Below, in pieces: positions 26,841 through 36,699 of a stretch of DNA of 64,000 nucleotides (positions are counted from its first letter, which is position 1; each line of letters begins with the position of its first letter). The notes below the pieces were generated by a model, which ran no database searches, was not told where the DNA came from, and worked only from the letters and a program-made list of their open reading frames with translations. The position numbers and the translations under genes were made by a program. Location: NCBI GenBank assembly GCA_936450465.1, contig OW388304.1, positions 38,221,593-38,285,592 on the forward strand. The letters are read 5' to 3'. This DNA comes from Gibbula magus (Eukaryota; Mollusca; Gastropoda; Trochida; Trochidae).

Positions 26841-27400
26841 TACAAGGGGGCAGTCTGTTTGCCGTGGGCTGCGACCTGTAAGGGTGGAGGAAGGATGCCT
26901 GGTGGTTGAGGGATGTGTTTAGTTTAAAGCTAACACTGAACAATACACTGCTTCGGCCCCAACTTCATCTAGACAGGTGGCCAGATGGGCCCGGTCTGGT
27001 CAATCGGCTGGTCATGCCAAGCACTTGGTTGCGCACATCTTTTCTATCCTTCTTCTTACGCTGCTACCTTTCTCTTTACAATTAGTTTCTCTACTTTCTC
27101 GGTGCTCTCTTGCATACCTTCACCACCTTTCCACAATTCTTTCCTTCCTGATGATGTACTATCCCTACTCTCGGCACTCTCTCTCAGTGCTCTCTTGCAC
27201 ACATTCATCAACTTTACTCAGCTTCCAAGATAGCGGTGGCCAATGGGCCAATCCAGTGAAACATTGGCAACGTTTTAGTGGAGTATATCATCCTGGTATC
27301 CCCGGTGCTGTCAGCAGGAGACCCGCTGACACAGCATTGCCCTTGTTGGTGCTCCGTGGTGGGTGGGGATCCAGTTTGACGAAATGCTTACCAACCGAAC

Positions 27401-28753
27401 ATGAATCGTTCAGTTAAAAACAAGCGAAATTTGTCAACAGATGATTGTCCCTCTTCTGAGGAAGAGGCAACATCATCAAAATCATCTAAAATTTCAAAAT
27501 CATCCAAATCAAAACCTTCAACTTCAATTTTTACTTCTAATCCAACTTCAAGCACCTTTCCGCGATTTCTGGTCATTTCATCCACTGATGATCAACCTCT
27601 CCGTCTCAATCCTTTCGCCACCGCCAAGACCATTCAAGGTCTGGCCGGTGATGTAAAGGAAGTAAAGAAGATAAGGAATGGGTACCTTCTTGTGGAAGTT
27701 AAATCAAAACAACAAGCAGCATCTCTACTAACCTTGCAGGCCATTATTGATAAACCTGTTAAGGTTACTCCTCATACATCGCTAAACAGCAGCAAAGCCA
27801 TCATCCGGGATAAGGATCGCTGTCTTGATGATTCATCCGAACAGGAGCTTCTTGACAACCTGAAGAGCCAGGGAGTGACTGCTGTTAAGCGGTTCACTAT
27901 CAAGAAGGAGGATAACATCATCAAGACGCGAACTTATCTCCTAACATTTTCAACTCCACAGGCTCCAAAAACTGTGTATGCAGGATATTACAAACTCCCA
28001 ACAGAACTGTATATCCCTAACCCACTCCGTTGCTACCGGTGCCAGAAGTTTGGCCATGGAAGCAATTCCTGCAAGGCGGATGAGCGTGTTTGTCCACAGT
28101 GTGGCAAACCCGACGATGAAAGCCATCCAGAGAAGTGCAAGGAGTTGCCGAAATGCGCCAACTGTGCTGGTGAACATCTGGCTTCCTCCAAGGAGTGCCC
28201 ACGGTGGCAACAGGAATCCAAAATACTCAAACTTAAATTCACCCAGAATATATCTTTCCCCGAAGCTAAACGGCTGGTTCTTGAGGGTCCTAAACCCTCA
28301 TACTCAACCATAGTATCATCAGCAACTGCCACTAAATGCTCTGTATCAACCCAGACAGACATTCAGTGGGTGAGTGATCCCCCAACTCAATACAAACTCC
28401 GCAATTCAACCTCTTCCACAATAGGTACCATGACATTCCCTCTTCTGTCCCTTACAGAGCCTGTCAAACCGACAGGATCTAAAATACCTCCAACTACAAA
28501 CATAAATCCAAAACCATCATCCTCAAAACAAAATTCTAAAAATTCAAAATCCAAATCCAAATCAGCAAACCGCACTCCCAAAGGCCAGAGGAGTGCGGTT
28601 GAGGTCTACAACAAATATGGATCTCTTGACCATGAGTCTGATGACGTCCTTATGGACGCATCAGACACAGCCTCTCTTAACAACTCCCCCAAAAAGGGGC
28701 ACAGGGCTCGGTCCAAGGACCGTCGACTTTCTCCTGTAAAACCTCCATCATGA
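27401..28753 (+). CDS. LINE ORF1: gag-like nucleic-acid-binding protein with three zinc knuckles
   Basis: This 450-residue protein is the presumed RNA-binding component of the retrotransposon ribonucleoprotein, which coats the LINE RNA. The N-terminus (1-45) is Ser/Lys-rich. Residues 54-200 form a region resembling the RRM-like fold seen in gag proteins of I/jockey-type LINEs (FPRFLVI near 54, then TYLLTF near 178). Three cysteine-histidine knuckles follow: C211-x2-C214-x4-H219-x4-C224 (classical CCHC), C231-x2-C234-x7-H242-x3-C246, and C252-x2-C255-x3-H259-x6-C266. The C-terminal third is low-complexity and basic (SKSKSKS near 382-388), plausibly for RNA binding or nuclear entry. The start ATG has A at -3; no in-frame upstream ATG is preferred. 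The TGA stop overlaps the ORF2 start as ATGA. The frame is uninterrupted, with no sign of decay. Confidence 0.93.
   Translation: MNRSVKNKRNLSTDDCPSSEEEATSSKSSKISKSSKSKPSTSIFTSNPTSSTFPRFLVISSTDDQPLRLNPFATAKTIQGLAGDVKEVKKIRNGYLLVEVKSKQQAASLLTLQAIIDKPVKVTPHTSLNSSKAIIRDKDRCLDDSSEQELLDNLKSQGVTAVKRFTIKKEDNIIKTRTYLLTFSTPQAPKTVYAGYYKLPTELYIPNPLRCYRCQKFGHGSNSCKADERVCPQCGKPDDESHPEKCKELPKCANCAGEHLASSKECPRWQQESKILKLKFTQNISFPEAKRLVLEGPKPSYSTIVSSATATKCSVSTQTDIQWVSDPPTQYKLRNSTSSTIGTMTFPLLSLTEPVKPTGSKIPPTTNINPKPSSSKQNSKNSKSKSKSANRTPKGQRSAVEVYNKYGSLDHESDDVLMDASDTASLNNSPKKGHRARSKDRRLSPVKPPS
28568..28600 (+). other. Perfect 11-bp stem-loop near the ORF1 3' end
   Basis: aaccgcactcc (28568-28578) is the exact reverse complement of ggagtgcggtt (28590-28600), with an 11-nt loop. 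It lies inside ORF1 codons for residues about 390-400, some 150 nt upstream of the ORF2 start. Two weaker stems follow at 28687-28699 (cccc/gggg, loop aaaaa) and 28709-28722 (cggtcc/ggaccg, tight loop). A role in translation coupling or RNP packaging is a guess. Confidence 0.65.
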
Positions 28754-31700
28754 GGCTTTTAATATTTTATTTTATCCTAGCATCCATGGCGATTCTCCAG
28801 TGGAATTGTCGAGGCTTTAAGGTTAATTTTAATGAATTGGGCTTGTTGGCCCAACAATACAATCCCCAAGCTATTTGCCTTCAAGAAACTCATCTTAAAC
28901 AATCTGATACAGTTGCAATAAGACCATTCACTTTTTATAACTCTTTCTCCCCTTCTGCTGATAGGGCAAAAGGGGGTGCATCAATTTTAGTACGTGATGG
29001 AATTATCCACAGAGAAATTCCATTAAAAACACAATTACAAGCTGTAGCTGTCAGCTTATCATTATTTAAAACTTTAACTCTCTGCTCATTATATATTCCA
29101 CCATCTCAAGATCTTACTATAAAAGATCTTGATCAACTTATTACCCAATTACCTAAACCTTATATCATCATGGGTGACTTCAACGGTCACAATCCCCTCT
29201 GGGGTAGTAATACCCTAGACTCTAGGGGTAAAATACTCGAAAGTTTCCTTACCCAAAATGATTTATGTCTATTCAATGATGGTTCAAACACATATCTACA
29301 TCCTGCTACAGGATCATATACAGCTATAGATTTATCAGTAACTGATGCATCCCTTTTACATGACTTTTCATGGTCAGTCCATGAGGATACATGTGGAAGT
29401 GACCACTTCCCCATTGTATTAGAACCCTCATCACCTATTCCCGAGGAGCACAATCCTCGTTGGAAATTTTCCAAGGCTGATTGGGGTACATTTTCTACCC
29501 TCTGCCGTGAACATATTATATATGATGAAATAATCAATGCAACTGATCCTGTTGAGGCCTTTTCTAAAGGTCTCATTGATATAGCAACTGAAACTATCCC
29601 TAAAACCTCGGCAAATCCACGCATTCACAAGCCATGGTTTAATGAAACCTGCGATACTGCCATAAAGGCACGTAAAAAAGCTGAACGCAAGCTCAGTAAA
29701 CGACCTACAAGAATTAATTTAGATAACTGTCGCAAGGCTCGAGCTAAAGCTCGACGCACAGTCAACCAACAAAAACGTGAATCTTGGAGAGGCTATGTCT
29801 CTAAGATCAATTCCAGAACACCTATCAGCAAAGTCTGGAATATGATTAGTAGAATTAAAGGCAAAGGTTCCAAATCTACAATAAAACATCTTAAGGTCAA
29901 TGATGACCTTCTCACATCAAAATCTGACATTGCCAATAAGTTGGCTGAAACAATCTCTAGAAATTCCTCATCTGCAAATTATGTCCCTGCTTTCCAAAAG
30001 TACCAAAAGGTACAGGAAAAACGACCACTTAATTTCAAATCTGACAATGGAGAAGATTATAATGAACACTTCTCCTTGTCAGAGCTCAAAACTGCACTTT
30101 CTAAAGCTCATGATACAGCTACCGGCCCTGATGAAATCCATTACCAACTTCTAAAACATTTACCGGAACCTTGCCTTGAAGTTCTACTTCAGGTATTTAA
30201 TCATATATGGGAATCAGGTGAATTTCCATCTTGTTGGCACAATGCTACTATTGTGCCAATCCCAAAGCCTGGGAAGGATCATACAGACCCTTCCAACTAC
30301 CGTCCTATAGCCTTAACAAGTTGTGTATGTAAAACTATGGAACGGATGATCAATGATCGTCTAGTTTGGTACTTGGAAACAAATAAATTACTTACTGATA
30401 TTCAATGTGGTTTCCGCAAACAACGTAGTACCACTGATCATCTTGTTCGTTTAGAATCATTTATTCGTGATGCATTTATTAACAAACAACATGCTGTCTC
30501 TATCTTTTTCGACTTAGAAAAAGCTTACGACACTACCTGGAAGCATGGCATCCTAAAGGATTTATTTGAATTTGGCTTGCGAGGTCGTATGCCTCATTTT
30601 ATTTCCAATTTTTTACATGATCGCCAATTTAAAGTGCGTGTGGGCTCCACCCTTTCCGATTTCTTTGATCAAGAAATGGGTGTCCCACAAGGTAGCATTT
30701 TATCTGTCACATTATTTAGCATTAAAATCAACAGCTTGGCTAAAGTCTTAAATGACCATACAGATGGTTCACTATTTGTGGACGATTTTGGAGTTTCCTG
30801 CAGAGGCAAAAATATGCCATCAATCGAGCGCCAATTGCAACTCTGCCTCAATAAAATCCATCAATGGTCGTTGGAAAACGGCTTCAAATTTTCCAAAGCT
30901 AAAACATCTTGTGTGCATTTTTGCAATATGCGCAAAATGCACCCAGATCCAGAACTATTTCTGGATAAAACTCCAATCAAAGTCGTTCCTGAGGCCAAGT
31001 TTCTTGGTCTTACTTTTGACAGTAAATTATCTTTTATCCCTCATATCAAAAACCTCAAAGCTAAATGCTTAAAGGCATTAGACCTTTTAAAGGTCGTTTC
31101 AAATAATAAATGGGGTGGAGATGAAGAAACTCTTCTTCATCTCTATCGATCACTCATCCGCTCCAAACTTGATTATGGATCCATAATATATGGATCTGCC
31201 CGCCCCTCATATATCAAAATGCTAGATACAATCCACCATCAAGGTCTCAGGCTTTGTCTTGGGGCCTTCAGGACTTCACCTGTTGAAAGCCTATACGTTG
31301 AAGCTGATGAGCCATCTCTTGAAGATCGGCGCATCAAGCTAGCACTTCAATATATAACTAAACTTAAAGCCAACCCTTGTAATCCTGCATACAACTGCGT
31401 ATTCAACCCTGAATACCAGCAGTTGTATAACTTAAAACCTAAAGCAATTCCACCACTCGGTATCAGATTTCAACAACATGTTGAAGATTGTGATATCGAC
31501 CTAACAACAATAGCAGAGCACGGTCTGCTTGCCACTCCGCCATGGCAGCTGGTGAGGCCCCGTGTCAACCTCTCTCTATCTACTCATAAGAAATCAAATA
31601 CAGACCAATTAATATTTCGACAGGCATTTTTTGAACTTCGTAATTTTTTCGCAGATTATAAACCAATTTACACTGACGGTTCTAAAGATGGACCCACAGT

Positions 31701-32454
31701 TGCAGCAGCAACTGTGACTCCTTCAACAACATATGCTACAAGGCTGCATGATGGCAGCAGCATCTTTACTGCAGAAGCTAAGGCCATCCTTAAGGCCGTC
31801 CATCACATTAAAAACTCAACCCCTAATAATTACATTATTTTTTCCGATTCACTTTCTTGCCTACAAGCAATTAAAAACTGTAAGAGTGATCACCCAATTA
31901 TCAGGGATATTTTATTACTTCATAATTCTTGTCTCCAATGCGACATCGTCTTCTGCTGGCTTCCTAGCCATATGGGTATTAGAGGTAATAACAAAGCTGA
32001 CTCAGCTGCTAAATCTGCATTAAACCTCAAACATATTTCTCCTACCAAAGTTCCATATACGGATTCCAAACCTGCTATTAAATCTTACATTAAACAACGT
32101 TGGAAGTCCCAATGGGACCAACAACATCATAACAAACTTCACACTATTCAACCTCATTTAGGTTACAAATCTTTATCCTCTTTTACCCGGCAGGAAGCTT
32201 GTGTCCTACGACGATGTCGTATTGGACACTCTCATCTTACTCACTCATATCTTTTAAAGGGGGAAGATCCCCCAGTATGTATACCCTGTCAGTGTCCTCT
32301 CACAATCAAACACATTCTATGTGAGTGTTGGGACACTGCACATATCAGGGAAACTTTTTATCCTTCTATTTCAATCAATCAAGTTTTTACTCATTTCGGT
32401 GAGCATCGTGTTTTAGATTTTTTGAAGGCTATACACCTTATTGACAAATTGTAA
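28750..32454 (+). CDS. LINE ORF2: endonuclease, reverse transcriptase and RNase H polyprotein
   Basis: A 1234-residue enzyme for target-primed reverse transcription. The endonuclease (about 14-225) carries WNCRG with N19, QETH with E46, GDFNGH with D143, N145 and H147, and GSDH with D218 and H219. A basic linker (about 290-370) leads to the reverse transcriptase (about 445-770): NYRPIAL at 516, FFDLEKAYD at 586 with catalytic D588, GVPQGSILS at 644, and FVDD with D678/D679. FLGLTFD at 751 marks the thumb side. RNase H (about 970-1090) has all four acidic residues: D976 (TDGS), E1009 (AEA), D1033 (SDS) and D1084, plus H1074 (PSHMG). A C-terminal knuckle is C1177-x2-C1180-x7-H1188-x4-C1193. The start overlaps the ORF1 stop as ATGA, suggesting termination-reinitiation as described for some LINEs. 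Met13 (28786), just before AILQWNCRG, is an alternative start that would remove a hydrophobic leader. No frameshift or missing catalytic residue is seen. Confidence 0.96.
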   Translation: MRLLIFYFILASMAILQWNCRGFKVNFNELGLLAQQYNPQAICLQETHLKQSDTVAIRPFTFYNSFSPSADRAKGGASILVRDGIIHREIPLKTQLQAVAVSLSLFKTLTLCSLYIPPSQDLTIKDLDQLITQLPKPYIIMGDFNGHNPLWGSNTLDSRGKILESFLTQNDLCLFNDGSNTYLHPATGSYTAIDLSVTDASLLHDFSWSVHEDTCGSDHFPIVLEPSSPIPEEHNPRWKFSKADWGTFSTLCREHIIYDEIINATDPVEAFSKGLIDIATETIPKTSANPRIHKPWFNETCDTAIKARKKAERKLSKRPTRINLDNCRKARAKARRTVNQQKRESWRGYVSKINSRTPISKVWNMISRIKGKGSKSTIKHLKVNDDLLTSKSDIANKLAETISRNSSSANYVPAFQKYQKVQEKRPLNFKSDNGEDYNEHFSLSELKTALSKAHDTATGPDEIHYQLLKHLPEPCLEVLLQVFNHIWESGEFPSCWHNATIVPIPKPGKDHTDPSNYRPIALTSCVCKTMERMINDRLVWYLETNKLLTDIQCGFRKQRSTTDHLVRLESFIRDAFINKQHAVSIFFDLEKAYDTTWKHGILKDLFEFGLRGRMPHFISNFLHDRQFKVRVGSTLSDFFDQEMGVPQGSILSVTLFSIKINSLAKVLNDHTDGSLFVDDFGVSCRGKNMPSIERQLQLCLNKIHQWSLENGFKFSKAKTSCVHFCNMRKMHPDPELFLDKTPIKVVPEAKFLGLTFDSKLSFIPHIKNLKAKCLKALDLLKVVSNNKWGGDEETLLHLYRSLIRSKLDYGSIIYGSARPSYIKMLDTIHHQGLRLCLGAFRTSPVESLYVEADEPSLEDRRIKLALQYITKLKANPCNPAYNCVFNPEYQQLYNLKPKAIPPLGIRFQQHVEDCDIDLTTIAEHGLLATPPWQLVRPRVNLSLSTHKKSNTDQLIFRQAFFELRNFFADYKPIYTDGSKDGPTVAAATVTPSTTYATRLHDGSSIFTAEAKAILKAVHHIKNSTPNNYIIFSDSLSCLQAIKNCKSDHPIIRDILLLHNSCLQCDIVFCWLPSHMGIRGNNKADSAAKSALNLKHISPTKVPYTDSKPAIKSYIKQRWKSQWDQQHHNKLHTIQPHLGYKSLSSFTRQEACVLRRCRIGHSHLTHSYLLKGEDPPVCIPCQCPLTIKHILCECWDTAHIRETFYPSISINQVFTHFGEHRVLDFLKAIHLIDKL

Positions 32455-32648
32455 ATTTTAACTTTTCATTATCAGCTTTTATTCAACTTGTGATAATATG
32501 CTGATGTTTTTGCGGCCTTCGTGCCGTGTTTTGTTTTTCAATTGCAATTTTCTTTTTTAAATTAGGCAAATAAATTAAATATCTCGCGCTAATGGCTGCA
32601 ATACTGCCGAAGCGGCGTTAAACAATAACTCACTCACTCACTCACTCA
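32455..32648 (+). other. LINE 3' UTR with poly(A) signal, stem-loop and ACTC tail
   Basis: This 194-nt tail region contains AATAAA at 32569-32574, a compact hairpin gccg-aag-cggc at 32606-32616, the block gcggcgttaaac, and the terminal (ACTC)n repeat. In LINEs the last tens of bases of the 3' UTR are what the reverse transcriptase recognises, and SINEs that borrow the enzyme copy this end. The stem-loop plus the simple-repeat tail are the obvious candidates for that signal here. Confidence 0.8.
32628..32648 (+). repeat. (ACTC)n tail of the LINE
   Basis: Five units of ACTC plus a final A abut the right target duplication. The element ends in this short tandem repeat rather than poly(A), as in I-type LINEs whose tails are short simple repeats. 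Confidence 0.9.
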
Positions 32649-32657
32649 AACTGCATA
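32646..32657 (+). repeat. Target site duplication, right copy
   Basis: tcaaactgcata is identical to 26766-26777. The first three bases overlap the ACTC tail, so the true duplication is between 9 and 12 bp. Confidence 0.93.
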
Positions 32658-35600
32658 TTTCAGGACGAAACATGGCTGAGATGTTCATTAACTTGTGTTC
32701 TATCGAATGGTTATTTCGGATTTCATCTATCTGTCGTTCTTTTAAATATATATTCACTCTTACAGAGTGTCGCATAGCCAATTTGGCCAAAAATCACAGA
32801 AATTATTCTAAGTCAAATAAGAGCACAAACTATATTTCTTGACAGCGAGGCTAATACCTTTCTTCAAACTGCATATTTCAGGACGAAACATAGCTGAGAT
32901 GTTCATTAACTTGTGTTCTATCGAATGGTTATTTCGGAATTCATCTATCTGTCGTTCTTTTAAATCTATATTCACTCTTACAGAGAATCGCATAGCCAAT
33001 TTGGCCAAAAATCACAGAAATTATTCTAAGTCAAAGAAGAGCACAAACTATATTTCTTGACAGCGAGGTTATTAACTTTCTTCAAACTTCATATTTCAGG
33101 ACCAAATTTGGCTGAGATGTTCATTAACTTGTGTTCTATCGAATGGTTATTTCGGATTTCCTCTATCTGTCTTACTTTTTAACCTATATTCACTCTTACA
33201 GAGAGTCGCATAGCCAATTTGGCCAAAAATCACAGAAATTATTCTAAGTCAAAGAAGAGCACAAACTATATTTCTTGACAGCGAGGCTAATAACTTTTTT
33301 CAAACTTCATATTTCAGGACCAAACTTGGCTGAAATGTTCATTAACTTGTGTTCTATCGAATGGTTATTTCTGATTTCATCTATCTGACGTTCTTTTAAA
33401 TCTATATTCACTCTTACAGAGAGTCGCATAGCCAATTTGGCCAAAAATCACAGAAATTATTCTAAGTAAAAGAAGACCACAAACTATATTTCTTGACAGC
33501 GAGGCTAATAACTTTCTTCAAACTGCATATTTCAGGACCAAACTTGGCTGAGATGTTCATTAATTTGTGTTTTATCGAAAGGTTATTTCGGATTTCCTCT
33601 ATCTGTCTTACTTTTTAATCTATATTCACTCTTACAGAGTGTCGCATAGCCAATTTGGCCAAAAATCACAGAAATTATTATAAGTCAAAGAAGAGCACAA
33701 ACTATATTTCTTGACAGCGAGGCTAATAACTTTCTTCAATCTGCATATTTCAGGACGAAACATAGCTGAGATGTTCATTAACTTGTGTTCTATCGAATGG
33801 TTATTTCGGATTTCATCTATCTGTCTTACTTTTTAATCTATATTCACTCTTACAGAGAGTCGCATAGCCAATTTGGCCAAAAATCACAGAAATTATTATA
33901 AGTCAAAGAAGAGCACAAACTATATTTCTTGACAGCGAGGCTAATAACTTTCTTCAAACTTCATATTTCAGGACCAAATTTAGCTGAGATGTTCATTAAC
34001 TTGTGTTCTATCGAATGGTTATTTCGGATTTCCTCTATCTGTCTTACTTTTTAATCTATATTCACTCTTACAGAGAGTCGCATAGCCAATTTGGCCAAAA
34101 ATCACAGAAATTATTATAAGTCAAAGAAGAGCACAAACTATATTTCTTGACAGCGAGGCTAATAACTTTCTTCAAACTTCATATTTCAGGACCAAATTTA
34201 GCTGAGATGTTCATTAACTTGTGTTCTATCGAATGGTTATTTCGGATTTCCTCTATCTGTCTTACTTTTTAATCTATATTCACTCTTACAGAGAGTCGCA
34301 TAGCCAATTTGGCCAAAAATCACAGAAATTATTATAAGTCAAAGAAGAGCACAAACTATATTTCTTGACAGCGAGGCTAATAACTTTCTTCAATCTGCAT
34401 ATTTCAGGACGAAACATAGCTGAGATGTTCATTAACTTGTGTTCTATCGAATGGTTATTTCGGATTTCATCTATCTGTCGTTCTTTTAAATCTATATTCA
34501 CTCTTACAGAGAGTCGCATAGCCAATTTGGCCAAAAATCACAGAAATTATTCTAAGTCAAAGAAGAGCACAAACTATATTTCTTGACAGCGAGGCTAATA
34601 ACTATCTTCAAACTGCATATTTCAGGACCAAATTAAGCTGAGATGTTCATTAACTTGTGTTCTATCGAATGGTTATTTCGGATTTCCTCTATCTGTCTTA
34701 CTTTTTAATCTATATTCACTCTTACAGAGAGTCGCATAGCCAATTTGGCCAAAAATCACAGAAATTATTATAAGTCAAAGAAGAGCACAAACTATATTTC
34801 TTGACAGCGAGGCAAATAACTTTCTTCAAACTGCATATTTCAGGACCAAACTTGGCTGAGATGTTCATTAACTTGTGTTTTATCGAATGGTTATTTCGGA
34901 TTTCATCTATCTGTCTTACTTTTTAATCTATATTCACTCTTACAGAGAGTCGCAAAGCCAATTTGGCCAAAAATCACAGAAATTATTCTAAGTCAAAGAA
35001 GAGCACAAACTATATTTCTTGACAGCGAGGCTAATAACTATCTTCAAACTGCATATTTCAGGACCAAATTAAGCTGAGATGTTCATTAACTTGTGTTCTA
35101 TCGAATGGTTATTTCGGATTTCCTCTATCTGTCTTACTTTTTAATCTATATTCACTCTTACAGAGAGTCGCATAGCCAATTTGGCCAAAAATCACAGAAA
35201 TTATTATAAGTCAAAGAAGAGCACAAACTATATTTCTTGACAGCGAGGCTAATAACTTTCTTCAAACTTCATATTTCAGGACCAAATTTAGCTGAGATGT
35301 TCATTAACTTGTGTTCTATCGAATGGTTATTTCGGATTTCCTCTATCTGTCTTACTTTTTAATCTATATTCACTCTTACAGAGAGTCGCATAGCCAATTT
35401 GGCCAAAAATCACAGAAATTATTATAAGTCAAAGAAGAGCACAAACTATATTTCTTGACAGCGAGGCTAATAACTTTCTTCAAACTTCATATTTCAGGAC
35501 CAAATTTAGCTGAGATGTTCATTAACTTGTGTTCTATCGAATGGTTATTTCGGATTTCCTCTATCTGTCTTACTTTTTAATCTATATTCACTCTTACAGA

Positions 35601-36699
35601 GAGTCGCATAGCCAATTTGGCCAAAAATCACAGAAATTATTATAAGTCAAAGAAGAGCACAAACTATATTTCTTGACAACGAGGCTAATAACTTTCTTCA
35701 AACTGCATATTTCAGGACGACACATGGCTGAGATGTTCATTAACTTGTGTTCTATCGAATGGTTATTTCGGATTTCCTCTATCTGTCTTACTTTTTAATC
35801 TATATTCACTCTTACAGAGAGTCGCATAGCCAATTTGGCCAAAAATCACAGAAATTATTCTAAGTCAAAGAAGAGCACAAACTATATTTCTTGACAGCGA
35901 GGCTAATAACTTTCTTCAAACTGCATATTTCAGGACCAAATTTGGCTGATATGTTCATTAACTTGTGTTCTATCGAATGGTTATTTCGGATTTCCTCTAT
36001 CTGTCTTACTTTTTAATCTATATTCACTCTTACAGAGAGTCGCATAGCCAATTTGGCCAAAAATCACAGAAATTATTATAAGTCAAAGAAGAGCACAAAC
36101 TATATTTCTTGACAGCGAGGCTAATAACTTTCTTCAAACTTCATATTTCAGGACCAAATTTAGCTGAGATGTTCATTAACTTGTGTTCTATCGAATGGTT
36201 ATTTCGGATTTCCTCTATCTGTCTTACTTTTTAATCTATATTCACTCTTACAGAGAGTCGCATAGCCAATTTGGCCAAAAATCACAGAAATTATTCTAAG
36301 TCAAAGAAGAGCACAAACTATATTTCTTGACAGCGAGGCTAATAACTTTCTTCAAACTGCATATTTCAGGACCAAATTTAGCTGAGATGTTCATTAACTT
36401 GTGTTCTATCGAATGGTTATTTCGGATTTCCTCTATCTGTCTTACTTTTAAATCTATATTCACTCTTACAGAGAGTCGCATAGCCAATTTGGCCAAAAAT
36501 CATGGACATTATTCTTAGTCAAAGAAGAGCACAAACTATATTTCTTGACAGCGAGGCTAATAACTTTCTTCAAACTTCATATTTCAGGACCAAATTTAGC
36601 TGAGATGTTCATTAACTTGTGTTCTATCGAATGGTTATTTCGGATTTCCTCTATCTGTCTTACTTTTTAATCTATATTCACTCTTACAGAGAGTCGCAT

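Larger units (their letters stand above)
26778..27400 (+). promoter_or_regulatory. LINE 5' UTR, presumed internal promoter
   Basis: This 623-nt leader precedes ORF1. It begins at the target duplication with a 12-nt hairpin, followed by a GC-rich block with a second small hairpin (26826-26840). The region 27030-27220 is pyrimidine-rich and contains an imperfect duplication of about 85 bp, marked by gtgctctcttgca at 27102-27114 and 27187-27199. LINEs of this group are transcribed from an internal promoter at their 5' end, so the promoter is inferred to lie here. I see no convincing TATA box. An upstream ATG at 26985 opens an 82-codon frame with no recognisable domain, so the leader is not free of upstream ORFs. 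Confidence 0.7.
26778..32648 (+). mobile_element. Full-length I/Nimb-like non-LTR retrotransposon (LINE)
   Basis: A 5.87-kb insertion in the satellite with all parts of a complete autonomous LINE: a 623-nt 5' UTR, ORF1 (gag-like, CCHC knuckles), ORF2 (apurinic-type endonuclease, reverse transcriptase, RNase H, C-terminal CCHC), and a short 3' UTR ending in (ACTC)n. There are no LTRs. It is flanked by a 9-12 bp target site duplication, as expected from target-primed reverse transcription. An RNase H domain in ORF2 and a gag with three zinc knuckles fit the I superfamily. The simple-repeat tail and the terminal blocks resemble Nimb-type elements and associated SINEs that I recall from molluscs; the clade assignment is from memory. 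Both ORFs are open and no 5' truncation is apparent, which suggests a young insertion. It is the only interruption of the array in this window. Confidence 0.96.

Noticed and set aside
26985..27233. Upstream 82-codon ORF in the LINE 5' UTR
   Set aside because: It has a pyrimidine-driven composition rich in Ser, Leu and Phe and no recognisable domain. It is probably a chance frame in the leader.
27950..29628. Minus-strand and alternate-frame ORFs within the LINE (for example 28033-28362 and 29187-29624)
   Set aside because: They are shadows of ORF1 and ORF2, which carry all recognisable domains on the + strand.
26778..32648. LTR retrotransposon or retrovirus-like element
   Set aside because: There are no long terminal repeats, protease, integrase or primer-binding site. 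The endonuclease lies N-terminal to the RT and the tail is a simple repeat, which defines a non-LTR element.
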